This document shows positions 20,888-31,591 of a DNA stretch of 64,000 nt, one piece after another. The stretch is taken from assembly GCA_009801085.1 (NCBI GenBank), contig VNWV01000003.1, forward strand, positions 868,001 to 932,000, written 5' to 3'. This DNA is from Lasiodiplodia sp. COLG20 (lineage: Eukaryota; Ascomycota; Dothideomycetes; Botryosphaeriales; Botryosphaeriaceae). Each line of letters begins with the position of its first letter. The first letter of the stretch is position 1. Both the position numbers and the translations under genes were made by a program. The notes below the pieces were generated by a model, which saw only the letters and a list, made by a program, of their open reading frames with translations, did no database searches and was not told the origin of the DNA.

Positions 20888-21823
20888 CTACTTCGCCTGC
20901 ATCGCCGCCCGGCACCCACCATCCAGCAGATACAAATTCCACCTCTCATACCTCGCCCTCATCTTCTCAAACAACTCCTCCTTACTCCCCGCCCTCCCCA
21001 CCTCCTCCTCGAAACCCCTGATATACTCCTCCGTCCCCTCCAACATCCCCATCGCAACCGCCTCATCCGGCTCCGCCACCGGCGCGAACGTATGCCCTGG
21101 CACGACCACCCGCGGCCTCAACGCCCTGATCCGCCCCAGCGCCTCGACCCAGCCGTCGCGCTTCTCCTGCGTCGACGCCTCCCCCAGCCACTGGTGGCAG
21201 TCGCGGTTGTACACGATGTCGCCCGCCACGACGAGCGACAGCGCCGGCACGTGCACGAACGCGTTGGCGTGCGTGTCGCCGTGCGGCACATCGTGCACCT
21301 CCACCCGCACCGGCGCGCCTCCGTCGCCGTCGTCCAGCTCTATCACGCTGTCCGGCGCCGGTGGCAGCGGCGCGAACAACGCGGCCGCTTGTTCCGTGTC
21401 CACTTCGGGCAGCCCCGCGCCGCCGGGCGCGCCGGGCGGGAAGGCTGGCTTCCACAGCCGCTCGTACGTGGCGGGGGCGTATTGCAGGGCGATGCCGCGG
21501 ACGACGGCGGGGGTGGCGGTGGCGGTGATGGCGGGGAAGTGTTGCTGGAGGACGGGGTAGCCGAGGAAGTGGTCGCCGTGCGCGTGGGTGGCGATGAAGT
21601 GTTTCAGCGTGCAGGCGGGCGGGAGGGTGGATTTGATCCACGATGCCAGCGCGTTGGTTGCGGCGACGGTGGCCGGGCAGTCGACGAGCAGGGCGGTGGT
21701 GGGCGTGTATATCAGCGTGCAGGAGAGCGGGGACCAGAGGCCGGTGTCGGGGGAGGAGGGGTCCGGCGAGGGCACGGCGGCTGGGATGGGGGGGCAGGTG
21801 TAGATGGCGAAGTGGGCTGGCAT
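20888..21823 (-). CDS. Metallo-beta-lactamase-fold hydrolase
   Basis: This intronless gene of 311 residues probably encodes a zinc hydrolase. The MBL metal motif THAHGDH covers about residues 79-85 (H80, H82, D84, H85). Further ligands are likely in VPHGDTHANAFVHVP and in VVAGDIVYNRDCHQW, with a final His in VVVPGHTF. Two metal sites are therefore supported. The rest is Ala/Pro-rich with no second domain, and the substrate cannot be read from the sequence. Similar proteins act on lactones, thioesters or xenobiotics. The gene ends 95 bases from the convergent bZIP gene. Proximity to the NmrA-like reductase and the acyl-CoA thioesterase suggests a shared pathway (inference). Confidence 0.85.
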   Translation of the reverse strand: MPAHFAIYTCPPIPAAVPSPDPSSPDTGLWSPLSCTLIYTPTTALLVDCPATVAATNALASWIKSTLPPACTLKHFIATHAHGDHFLGYPVLQQHFPAITATATPAVVRGIALQYAPATYERLWKPAFPPGAPGGAGLPEVDTEQAAALFAPLPPAPDSVIELDDGDGGAPVRVEVHDVPHGDTHANAFVHVPALSLVVAGDIVYNRDCHQWLGEASTQEKRDGWVEALGRIRALRPRVVVPGHTFAPVAEPDEAVAMGMLEGTEEYIRGFEEEVGRAGSKEELFEKMRARYERWNLYLLDGGCRAAMQAK

Positions 21824-22583
21824 TTTTGGTTGTGTTTTGAATGGGGGATGGGGGTGGAAGAAAGGTGTTGAATGTACGGGTGAGCACGAGTAGATAAGGG
21901 GGGATCTTATGATGGCTGAGCTCTTGTCGCGAAGCCCCTCGTCTTAGAAAGATGGTGTTCACTGCCGCGGTGCTTGCTCGGGATTGGGAAGGATTTTGAT
22001 AACTGATCAGTATAATGCTAAGTGATTAGTGTAAAATTTTAAAGGGCACCTGCAACTAATCAGCTACCAACGGCCGTGTAAACAAGGATTGTTCGGCGAG
22101 TTTCCGAGAGAGACTATCCAATGGCATCAAAGAGTAAGTGTAGTCTCGGGGAACGGGCTCGGAGATAAACAGCCATTGATGCGATGCTGACTTTTCTCTT
22201 AACTTACACCAATTTTGTCCCTCGGAATCCATCAAAGTCTTAGAATGTTTACCGCAATACCCTACAAGATGCGGCATAAAGTATGATGAAAAATGTTTGC
22301 GCTGCCGACATGATGGCAAAAAATCAAGGCCACTAGCCAGCACTGGAATCAGTGCAGCCTCGTACTTGACTATGGGGGTTGTAAATATAGGCGGCAGCGG
22401 GGATTCTGCTCTATCATGAATTGACTCTTCTAACGGTCTATACCCATTCATCTATGTATCTTAAAAAAATCACGCCTGCCAAACGTGCCCTCGGAAATCT
22501 TGTCCACAATAAACTGCAAGGGGAACATGCCAAGGCAACATGTCTTCATCACATTCTGCCGAGACTTGCGCAGATTTTGTTGA
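21824..22583. other. Intergenic region between MBL and thioesterase genes, with an orphan ORF
   Basis: It holds the MBL promoter, including TGATTAGT at 22023 and its complement ACTAATCA at 22055. An orphan open frame (22056-22451, minus) is described separately. Confidence 0.4.
22056..22451 (-). CDS. Orphan ORF of 131 residues, doubtful
   Basis: An ATG at 22451 opens 131 codons on the minus strand, beginning MNGYRPLEESIHDRAESPLP. I recognise no motif, signal peptide or membrane segment. The codon use is less GC-rich than in surrounding genes and no neighbouring splice signals extend it. A GTAAGT lies inside the frame. It may be spurious, and its end overlaps the octamer region that probably belongs to the MBL promoter. 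Confidence 0.15.
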   Translation of the reverse strand: MNGYRPLEESIHDRAESPLPPIFTTPIVKYEAALIPVLASGLDFLPSCRQRKHFSSYFMPHLVGYCGKHSKTLMDSEGQNWCKLREKSASHQWLFISEPVPRDYTYSLMPLDSLSRKLAEQSLFTRPLVAD

Positions 22584-23555
22584 CTAAAGAGCGGCTCTGA
22601 CCGTCAGCCGAGGCGGTCGTAAGATGGACTGCTGTGTCATGCTCGCCACCATGTTCCCCTCTTCATCCCAGAGCCTAGCTTCCGTGTAAGTGCGTCCCTC
22701 CCCGCCAGTGACAGTCTTTATCTCCCTCAAATGCCACTGATCCAGATCCAAGCTAGTCGTGAAGAACCTCAGCGCAAAGTCGAGGCTCGAACATGCACCC
22801 GCATCGTCAAGAAACATGCCGCTGTGCGTCAATGGCAAAAAAGATAAAGCGCCATCCAGCACGAATCCGAGTGCTGCGTAGTGATCCTGTGGTTTTCCCA
22901 GCGGGTGGCGGCAGCGAAACCAGTCTCCTGATGTCTTTGACGTCAGGGTTGCGCCGTCTTGCGGCGTCTCGGCCTTCTTTGCCAGACCGAGAAGATTGTT
23001 CGACCCGACGCCTTCGGGGGTTCCACGGCACTCGAGAAACCGGTCCAGAAGGCCAAAGGTAGCCTCGTATATGTCGGCCATCTTTCTCGAAACGGTGCCG
23101 CTTCGAACCATCTCCTCGGTCGCTTCCATCCTGCCAGGGCAGCTCTCAGGCGGGGAATAGGCTTTGTCTGGGGGTGCCGAGTAGACCAGTAGGGATGCGT
23201 CTTCTTTCGTCTGGAAGTCGGCGAGAATGATCATGCATAGTCGCGTGCTCCCATCGTCTTGCTCCTGGCTGAGTCGGACGAGCCTGGTTGCAAAGGTTCT
23301 CGTGTCGCGGACGCGCTGGACCGAGCATCGTAGCTTGCGGTCGGTCAGGGACGGGCCCAGATAGTTTCCCGTAGCGGAATAGAGGAGGTGGCTCGATGGC
23401 ACGGTGTGGCATGCTGCTTGGATGGCGACGCCGAGGGTGCATCCGCCGTAGCCAATGTTCTGGGCGTTTCCAACTCGCTCGGGGTTGAAGCAGCTGATGA
23501 ACTCGTCGGAGCCCAGGTCGTCTACCGAGATTTGCTGCAGCAATGTTGAAGCCAT
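22584..23555 (-). CDS. Acyl-CoA thioesterase II-like protein (double hotdog)
   Basis: This intronless gene encodes 323 residues of the TesB/ACOT8 type, which hydrolyse acyl-CoA to free acid and CoA. The N-terminal hotdog has GYGGCTLGVAIQAACHTVP followed by SATGNYLGPSLTDRKLRCSV and RTFATRLVRLSQ. The second hotdog has DHYAALGFVLDGALSFLP, SLDFALRFF, WHLREIKTVTGGEGRTYTEA and LWDEEGNMVASMTQQSILRP, the usual C-terminal signature with Gln/Ser near the active site. I see no clear peroxisomal PTS1 (it ends RAAL), so it may be cytosolic. It forms the right end of the NmrA/bZIP/MBL group, and a TGATTAGT at 24024 and a repeat copy lie upstream. Confidence 0.85.
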   Translation of the reverse strand: MASTLLQQISVDDLGSDEFISCFNPERVGNAQNIGYGGCTLGVAIQAACHTVPSSHLLYSATGNYLGPSLTDRKLRCSVQRVRDTRTFATRLVRLSQEQDDGSTRLCMIILADFQTKEDASLLVYSAPPDKAYSPPESCPGRMEATEEMVRSGTVSRKMADIYEATFGLLDRFLECRGTPEGVGSNNLLGLAKKAETPQDGATLTSKTSGDWFRCRHPLGKPQDHYAALGFVLDGALSFLPLTHSGMFLDDAGACSSLDFALRFFTTSLDLDQWHLREIKTVTGGEGRTYTEARLWDEEGNMVASMTQQSILRPPRLTVRAAL

Positions 23556-25173
23556 AGCCGATGTCGATTTCGAATTGCCCCTTTTATGCTGTGCGTCAGA
23601 GTAGCGGTGAAGACGGTGAAAAAGCCGTGAGTATATAAGATGTTAGTAGGGGATGTAGACAGTTATATAGTAGACCTCGATTTGTATCATGCTCTGTGTC
23701 ATGCACGTCCGATAGGGCTACCGAGGTCCGTGTAGAAGTTCTGGCTCCAATGATACCGAGGCTTCCAAAAGTAGTCTGACGAAGCCAGGAAGCGCCATGG
23801 AAGCGACTAAAGCGATGGCGCAATGCCACATACCCACACGCTTATACTAATCCGGATCCCAGGTCAAACAGTATTGGTCTACGCCGATAAGCAAATTATT
23901 TATATCTACCCACCAGTGATAAAGGATTACGCCGCGGGCGCTAGGCTTTTCGTAAACCTATCTTAAATGTACTTAGTCTCGCGGTCCACCAAATTCATAT
24001 TGCTTGAACCTTCGGCTGTATTCTGATTAGTTTACATCCTGACTGGAGATTTCTAGAGGTATTGATTATATATTCAGAACTCTTGTACTTCCCAGTGCTG
24101 AATGTTGATGATCAATTGTTATGACAATTGACGAAGGTCGAATCATGAACCACTTTCAACACGTCCGGCACGCTTAATAAACCCTGAAATGATAGTTAGA
24201 ATAGCGAAGTCACGTCTCCATCAGTATCGAGAGGATGCTCGGCCAAAATAAGTCTGTCTAGATCAATTGCAGCCCATCCTTCCAACGGAGCCGTCAACAC
24301 AACGTTTATCAGCTACGGCGTGGAGGAAGCACAGAAGCGATCCAGCTCACCATTGCTCACATCTCTGGCAATTTGGATAGTTATACTCGCTTCAACCCTC
24401 TCCATGGTGTCCCCAAGCCTTGCATTTAATCCTTCTCCGTATACCGCCGTCTCTGAATTAACCAAAGGGAAGCGTAACTTAGACCCGTCAGGCGAGCTTT
24501 CAAGGGCTCGAAATGGAAAAGAAAGCGATGGAGAGATAAATTTTGGGTGCGTTAGCATGGGTTGCGGCGGGGCGCTTACGATCCACCGTTGAAATTTCGC
24601 AATACGCAAGTCAAAACGAATTTGGATGCGTGCGTTTCTTGGCTGTTGTAGAGATTGGTTCAGAACCCCACCAGACCCAGACAGCTGTATGTGGTGTAAC
24701 CTTGAAGGAAAAAAGAATACGAACCGTGAGAGACTAGTAATTCTCGCGCCTATGAGTATAACATTACTAAATTTAACGAACGCTTAGACAAGACGTTTAG
24801 AACGATCTAAAACACTATATGAGCCTTGTAATACACTTAAGCCGTACTGCTATCAATGTCGGGGAAGATCTCGGCTGCATATCGGAACCCTGTGTGACTT
24901 CATGCAAATGATGCAGGTGTGGTATCATGGGTGCGTTATGGTCTGATGCTTGCGCCTAACATCGGAAGATTGACGACCAATGATTTGATTTCTTCCCTTT
25001 TGACTCACACCATCTGCGCTGGACATGCGATTTGGTGACTGCCCCGCAAGGGTTGTCTATTAAAGTGAAACACAACATTGTGAGATACGCATTGAAGGCC
25101 ATAAGTATGAGCGATATCAGCGAAACAATGCTTATTCTTTCCTGTGCACATCCACACCGAGATTACCGCAACC
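23556..25173. other. Intergenic region between thioesterase and ankyrin/TM gene
   Basis: About 1.6 kb of AT-richer DNA without a credible gene. The left half contains repeat copy 2 and TGATTAGT at 24024. The short open frames around 24313-24737 look random. Confidence 0.4.
23990..24145 (+). repeat. Degenerate repeat, copy 2
   Basis: Matches copy 1 at 17711-17870 in the same orientation. It has TTGCTTGAACCTTCGGCTGT at the left, then TGATTAGTTT, and GAATGTTGATGATCAATTGT followed by TATGAC at the right. About 435 bases separate it from the thioesterase start. Confidence 0.4.
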
Positions 25174-28100
25174 ATGTCGGCGGATTGGTGGCAGAACTTT
25201 GCCAACAACTTCGCGTCTGACTTGGCGCCGTTGGTCTCCCTGTTGGGGGACTCGCCAACCAAACAGTATCTCAGCGAGACCTTGACATTCATCGACATCT
25301 TCATTTTTTCCATGGCTCCAATCGGAGTAATAACAGCAATTGTCTCTGCTATCCGCGTCGCTGGGGATCCATCACTACGCGCCTTCATTGGTCGAGCACA
25401 AGAAGGGGCTGGGCTTGCTGAAGCAGAACTCTGTTCGTCGACTAGTCGCGATGTCTGCGAGCTTTTCAACAATGGAGGCATCGCAAGAGTTTTTGGGCGC
25501 CCGAAAATACTGGAATTCGTTCATGACCCCGGCCAGAATTCTGAGACAAAGCCACGTGAAGAGGGCCAAGGTCTCACCGGAGTAGCAAGAGTTTCCTCGC
25601 AACAGGAAGTAGAGAATTCTTCCGTAAGAGCGGGCATTCATTCATTCCAGGAATATCTCAGCTTTGGAAAATGGAAAGAGCAACAGACGGCCAATCGCAA
25701 CAAAAGAGGCAAAAAAAGACAATGGCGTTGAGCAAAACGAACCGCCGCCTTTCCCCAAGCCATTTGCTCCTCATCCGAATCTCTCCTTAAATGTTGGCAT
25801 ACAAAAACTTCCACCATTGCTGTTTCACCTCGCAGCTATCCTGGGATTTGTGTTACAAGCCGGTGTTCTTATATTCGCGGCTTTAACAACATATGTTTAT
25901 CCGGACAAATTCAAAACGGATGATTCACAGATCGCAGTTCCCGCTTTCCCGTTTACTTTTGTAGGGACAGTTCTCTTATGCATCGGTATTGGTATGTGCG
26001 CTTTCATTATCGATAGTAGCACACATGAGCGGACCTTCGAACCGGAGGGGGATGGGCAAGGGCGGCTCTACTGGGTCCAACCTGGAGACCAAGTTGTGGG
26101 AGACCAAGTATTCGATGGTTTTGCGTACTCAGATGCTGACATCCCAGTCAAGGAGTATACGACATCATGGAAGCGCAAAGTCAGAGATCACTCGAAACAG
26201 TCTCTATTGGTCTGGATCGCAATCATTTCGACAAGTACAGGTTTTGTACTTCAATTCCTAGGTCTCCAAACCCTGCATTCGACTGTCTCTGTTGCACAGT
26301 TTGTAGCCATGCTTGTGATGACCATCATCAGAGGATCTCTTCGAACGAAGCGCATGAAAAGAGATGCCAATCTCATTGGCGAAATCAACACTCTCTGTCT
26401 ACATCATGAGCTAGACTGGCTGGCAATGAAACTAGTCACGGAAGATACCACCAAACAATTCTCGAGCAACCATGGAGGCGCGGAACTGCGGCCTCTTTGG
26501 CTTGTCACCGGCTTTAGCGACCGTCAGATCTCCACCACAACGACAAAAAAAGCACCCCATCCACATGGATTTCAAGCCACCGGCAAACCGTTCCAAGAAA
26601 GCTCCACAGACAAGGCCATCAGCGCATACGCGAAAAGATTGAGACTGGCACAAATGACCGGTGCGCATACACTTGCTTCGATTAGTCCTGTTAAAAATGC
26701 TTGGGATGAAACTATGGTTGTTTCCCGAGCATGGGCGCTCAAGCTAGCTTGTGCTATCGAGGGTATAATGGATACGATCACCAACCAGTGTCAGATGGAA
26801 GATTCCTGGAATGAACCACGTTCGATCACTTGGACGATTCCTTGTTGCTTCATTGGAACGGGCCCTTCGAACCCACCGGGCCACCCAAACCCAACTACAG
26901 CAACTATATCATTATCGGTAGAGCGCACTGTTGACACCAACCAAATCCAGGGACCTTGGAAGGCTGGTCGCGCCCAGGTCGAGGCTGTGCTGGGTCTTTG
27001 GCTTTGGTCTATTGCTTTGCAGGGTCTGGCGGAGCGGGTTGATGAGGATGGGGAGAGCACAAGTGATGGGGAGCCTCTTGAAGCAAAGCACCCTATCACG
27101 AAAGCATCTCGCGTGATATATTGTCTGGATCACTCGAATACCTCTGGAATCGATCCAAGCCTGGCGCTCTGGCTTGGACACCGCATGTCAACCTTGCGGG
27201 AGACAACTATGAATGCATCCCTTTCTCAGTTCGATCCAGCAAGCGTATGGGCCGAAGAAAGTCCACAAGGTGTCTTCAGCAGAGTTAAGGAAAACAAATT
27301 GCCTGCGAATAAACCTCATGATGTGCGGAGATTCTTCGGCTCCAATGTTGTTTTGTCGCATGCAACCCTAGGCCTCAAGGGAAGTCCATTCAAAGTTTTC
27401 CATCTCTCATCGACGAGTTCTCTAGAGATGATGTGCGCGCAAGAACTTTTCACAATCCTCTTCAACACAGTCGTTTCCCGAATCAAAGACCTAACCGGAA
27501 TTACTGAGATCGTGAAGGGGCCTCCCAAGACCTATGTGACTAACACGACGCTTTCAGCGCTGATTAACGATTTCACCACCTCCGGAATCGGTGACCAGAA
27601 CGACGCTGTTGCCTGCTTGGTTCCGGCACTTCATTCAGCTGGGCTGTTAGAATATTCCAGTGCTTTCGTGGATGCCAGAGACGCTGCCAACAAATACCGC
27701 CAACAAGGAGACTGGATCAAGGCAGAACATATTCTGGTTCTTGCGCTGAAACTGACACTTCAGCATCTCGGATCCGTGGATGATATCACTCTTCCTGGGG
27801 AGACAGAGCTCCAGAGCGAGGTGTTCTTGTGTCTTCTAAGTTTATGTGAACTATATCGACAGGCATTGGAGGGAAGACATACTCTTCTGTTTGGTTTACG
27901 TGGTTTCATCTCGCTTTATGATACATGGTTGGAGCACGGCCGCGCTCCTAAGGAGCTATTCGCATACCACTGCATGGCTTCCTTCAGCGCCTTCGGAAAG
28001 AGGAACGGCAGCGCCGTTGAAAGTGCTTTACGGCGCCTTGAACACCAACCAAACCCATACCGCGATGAAAAAGTCTCCATAACGGCAATCCGCAAGCACA

Positions 28101-30160
28101 TCGAAGACAATGATCTTGTAGATGCGCTCGTGTATCTTAGATCTGATGATGTACTCTCATGGCCCTCTCATGCGGTCGCAGCCGCTGCTAAGCGCGGATG
28201 GCATTCGGTCGTGAAGGCTCTTGAAGAGAATGGATTGGATGCTTGGCACGTTGACAAGGACAACCTGAACTATCTCCACTACGCCGCACAGAATTGCAAC
28301 GAATGGACATTCAAAGACTTAGTCGGACGTAATGATACCCTTCTTGAAAGAGCGGATTCTCTTGGAAGAACTCCACTTCATTTGGCGGCGGCAGCTGATA
28401 GACCAGGTGTGGCCATGGTTATCTCTAAAAGCTCCTCTGTGAACATTCAAGCAAGAGATTCATCTTTGAGGACTCCACTTGACCATGCAATTGTTGCAGA
28501 CAGTCCAAACGCGTTTGCTGTTCTGTTTGAATTTGAGAAAGAGCTTCTTCTTAAATCATCGTCCATAGACTCCTGGAGTTTTGAAGCTGGACTTCTATTT
28601 AAAGCAACATGTCATGGCAGCATCAAAATTGTCAATTGGCTGTTAGCCAGAATCATCGATTCTGACTCCGAAGAGGAGCCCTGTCGAATCAAGCATGAGT
28701 TGCAAAAGTGCAAGTCGGATCTTGAGCAATGCACCAAAACCGAGTTTCATCACCTCGTTCAAGTGCTTGAAACACTCATAGGACAGGGATTCGACATAAA
28801 TGCACGGCAATCGGATTCCAAAACACCAATCTTCTATACGGTCGAGGAAAATATGCCGGATTTGATGGTATACCTAATTGATAAACACGCAAACCTTTCA
28901 ATCACGGATGGGCTTGGCCGAACGCCTCTTCATCACGCAGTGATACTTCAATCCGAGTCTGCTGTTAAAGCTCTCATTGATTCAAACCCCGAGAGCATCA
29001 GCATAAAGGATGAGGATGAACTTGCCCCATTGGATTATGCTCTCAGAGACATGTCTTTGGATCTAGCGTCAATGATCTTTAGGAAAAGCCCTTGCGAAAG
29101 AGGCGAACTTCTTCCGGGGACTGCAATCACCGCAATTCAAAAGAGCCCAGACCCCTATGTCTACGTCCAGGGCACCGACCTAGGAATCAAGCAAATTTCA
29201 ACTGAAGAGGGACCAACGGAGACAGGTTTTGATTTGTCCTCTACTCCAACTTTTGCCAAGCTCTATACCCCTCTAGCCGTTGTCGGTTGCAACGCGAAGG
29301 TATGAAACACAGACCCGTTAGGCATTTAAATATAGTGAACTGACGGTTGAAAGCACTGTATATTTTATCTTTCCGCGAACAATACAATCAGTGACTTGCA
29401 CTACGAGAATGGCAAGTGGTGCGAGGGTATTTGGGCAAGTTTGGATGTGAAGACTCACCCCGAATCTCGTCTTTCAACGTACACATGCAACGACAAAACA
29501 TACGTATACTACCAAGGTCAGTCTTGCGATTTATTCAAGGAATTTCCCTACTCACAAACAATGACAGACGATCGCGGTTTCATTAACGAGATCCACGAGG
29601 ATTGGACACCTCGACAAGTAAAGACTAGTACTGTTGGGGAAGCTGCAATAGGCTCAAGCATTCTAGCGGTCCCGTCAAACTGTGCAGCCGACAAGCCTCA
29701 TCGGATATTCTTTCAAGATAGGAAGTTTAACCTGGTGTATGCAACTCAGCAGTTGCACTCTACCAAAATCTGGCCTTGCGAACTTGAAAAGTCCGGGAAA
29801 GGCATACTTATGCGTACCCCACTCGCGGCTATTGTCAAAGAGAAGAGCCCGAACCGGAACTTTGATGATTGCGAATGGTTCAGGATTGGAGTTTTGTGCA
29901 ACGAAAAGTGGGAGATTGAATCGGCTTCATGGTTCAGATTTTCTCGGCGAGAGAAAAACAGTCCAACGCAACTGTCGGCTTCAGTGTTCAATGATAAAGC
30001 CAAAATATTCTACCAATCTGAGCTTGGCGACATCCGGCAAATGCTTGAAGGGCAAGAACGGGAGAAGAAATTACCAGAGGATTCGGAAGACGAGGAGAAC
30101 ATTGAGGAGGAAATGGAGGAGGAAACGGAGGAAGAGGAAGAGGTGAAGGAGGAAGAATAG
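25174..30160 (+). pseudogene. Ankyrin-repeat transmembrane protein with lectin-like C-terminus, broken by a one-base shift
   Basis: The start is ATG 25174 (MSADWWQNFANNF). The N-terminal block (FIFSMAPIGVITAIVSAIRV, then FIGRAQEGAGLAEAELCSS and FNNGGIARVFGRP) belongs to a large fungal membrane/ankyrin family. That frame stops at 25729-25731. The rest continues in another frame from about 25717 to 29299, then after an intron (29300-29353, CTGAC branch site) in 29354-30160. No GT-AG intron joins the first two frames. Dropping one A of the A7 run at 25711-25717 joins them, giving about 1643 residues. Later parts are four to five hydrophobic helices near residues 210-410, ankyrin-like repeats (LGRTPLHLAAAADR, LGRTPLHHAVIL) in the middle, a lectin/propeller-like segment (YLSANNTISDLHYENGKW) and a Glu-rich tail. 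The break may be an assembly error, transcriptional slippage or real inactivation. Confidence 0.75.
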
Positions 30161-30502
30161 GGACACAAAGAACCCCCTCTAAAACCCCTGTAGGAGCGGT
30201 TTTTAAACGGGATTGCGAAGCGCCTGCCAGCGCTTAAGAAAACGGTATTCACTCATTAGATACTTTTCATTATATAAGCACCTAAGCGAATGCCTGGGCC
30301 TCGCCGCTAGCATTTATCGACCCTTACCCAGTCCGTGATTACCCAGTAGAGGTCCGTACAGATTGGGAGTGATGCGGCTGATGTTTAAGTAAGTTATCAG
30401 TGTTACCAATCTTCTCTTTCGTAAGCACGTCTTGATGGCGGCAAACAAGATGTATGACTTCCAAAGCAGCATTTCACGTCTAACTCCCCCCTGGTCTTCC
30501 TC
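30161..30502. other. Convergent intergenic region
   Basis: A short region between two converging genes. No feature was seen beyond probable 3' untranslated DNA. Confidence 0.4.
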
Positions 30503-31591
30503 TCAAAGCTTTAAAACCTCCACACCTCTCCAAATCCTCTCAAAAACACCCACCCCAAACCTCCCCAACGCCGTCCCCACCCCCACCGCATCCGCACCAA
30601 CCCTCCTCATCCTCCTCCACCCACCCGCATCCTCCACACCCCCAACCCCAATAATCATGATCTCCCGCAACCCCTCCTCCCTCCCCAGCGCCTCCTTCAA
30701 ACTCAGCACATTCCCCAACGCCAACGGATGCAACGGCGCGCCCGCCATCCCGCCCAGTCCCAACCTACTCGCACTCCCAAGCGCCGGCTCCAGCGCCCCG
30801 TCCTCTTTCCCTCCCCCCCTCACCACCAACGCCGGCGCCAGCGTATTCACCGCCGTCACAAACGCCACCGGACACGGCCGGACCTCCCTCAGCGCCGCGA
30901 CAAACTCCCCAAACATCCCCGCATGCGTAAACGGCGGCGTCTTCACGCCAATCGGCACTTCGACCATCTTCTTCCCCCCGTCCTCCCCCTCCCCCCTCCC
31001 CCCTCGCTCCCGCTCCTCCCGCACAACCCCCTCCAGCGCCCTCAAATACTCCACCAACGCCCCCCGACTATACGCTGGCGGCGGCTTCCCCGGAATATTC
31101 GGACACGACAGATTGATCTCCATGGCCAACGGCATACACACCGTCCGCGCACACGCGCAGATGCGCCGATAGCACTGCGCGACCTCCCCCGGCGCCCCCG
31201 TCACCGACACTATCACCAGCTTATCCGTCCGCAGCTTCCCGCCGCTGGCCGCTGCCTCGGCCGATATCGCGGACACGAAGCCGAGGTACGCATCCAGCGG
31301 CAGCGGGCTGTAGCCGAGGGTGTTGAGGCTGGCGGCGTGGGTGGCGGGGGTGGCGGCGGGGGTGGGGTTGATGCCGACGGGGGCTTGGGTCGTGGGGGAG
31401 AAGAAGGTGTATTGGTTGACGGCGTCGTCGTGCGGGTAGCCGTTTAGCAAGCTGGTGCGCGTGGTGATGGCGCCGGTGTAGGGGGAGGCGTAGAGGGGGA
31501 GGAGGTGTGACAGGTCGGTCGCCCACGGGTTGGCGGAGTTGAGGAGTGGGGGGTTGATGGTCAGCGGTGGCCGCGTTTTTTTCGACGACAT
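30503..31591 (-). CDS. Dihydroorotate dehydrogenase-like protein (class 1A type)
   Basis: This intronless gene encodes 362 residues. It has the TIM-barrel flavoprotein layout of cytosolic class 1A DHODH: a start MSSKKTRPPLTINPPLLNSA, then SPYTGAITTRTSLLNG, NLSCPNIPGKPPPAYSRGAL (about residue 165, with the class 1A catalytic Cys in NLSCPN), PIGVKTPPFTH, FVTAVNTLAPALV and a phosphate-binding end IIGVGGVEDAGGWRRM..GADAVGVGTAL. Class 1A enzymes oxidise dihydroorotate to orotate with fumarate. Most filamentous fungi rely on a mitochondrial class 2 enzyme, so this may be a paralogue with another substrate. A Glu/Gly/Arg-rich insertion (about residues 190-210) and an Ala-rich stretch depart from the usual core. 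Confidence 0.82.
   Translation of the reverse strand: MSSKKTRPPLTINPPLLNSANPWATDLSHLLPLYASPYTGAITTRTSLLNGYPHDDAVNQYTFFSPTTQAPVGINPTPAATPATHAASLNTLGYSPLPLDAYLGFVSAISAEAAASGGKLRTDKLVIVSVTGAPGEVAQCYRRICACARTVCMPLAMEINLSCPNIPGKPPPAYSRGALVEYLRALEGVVREERERGGRGEGEDGGKKMVEVPIGVKTPPFTHAGMFGEFVAALREVRPCPVAFVTAVNTLAPALVVRGGGKEDGALEPALGSASRLGLGGMAGAPLHPLALGNVLSLKEALGREEGLREIMIIGVGGVEDAGGWRRMRRVGADAVGVGTALGRFGVGVFERIWRGVEVLKL

Noticed and set aside
21063..21962. 299-codon minus-strand frame over the MBL gene
   Set aside because: Arg/His/Pro-rich shadow of the real MBL frame, which carries the HAHGDH motif.
25623..25649. Tiny intron GTAAGA...TTCCAG near the ankyrin-gene frame change
   Set aside because: It is 27 bases, too short, in frame, and would delete the conserved AGIHSFQEYL segment; it does not fix the frame.
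29300..29391. Intron from GTATGA at 29300 to the TCAG at 29391 in the ankyrin gene
   Set aside because: It gives an immediate stop. The GAAAG acceptor at 29353 keeps frame and restores the lectin-like YLSANNTISDL segment.
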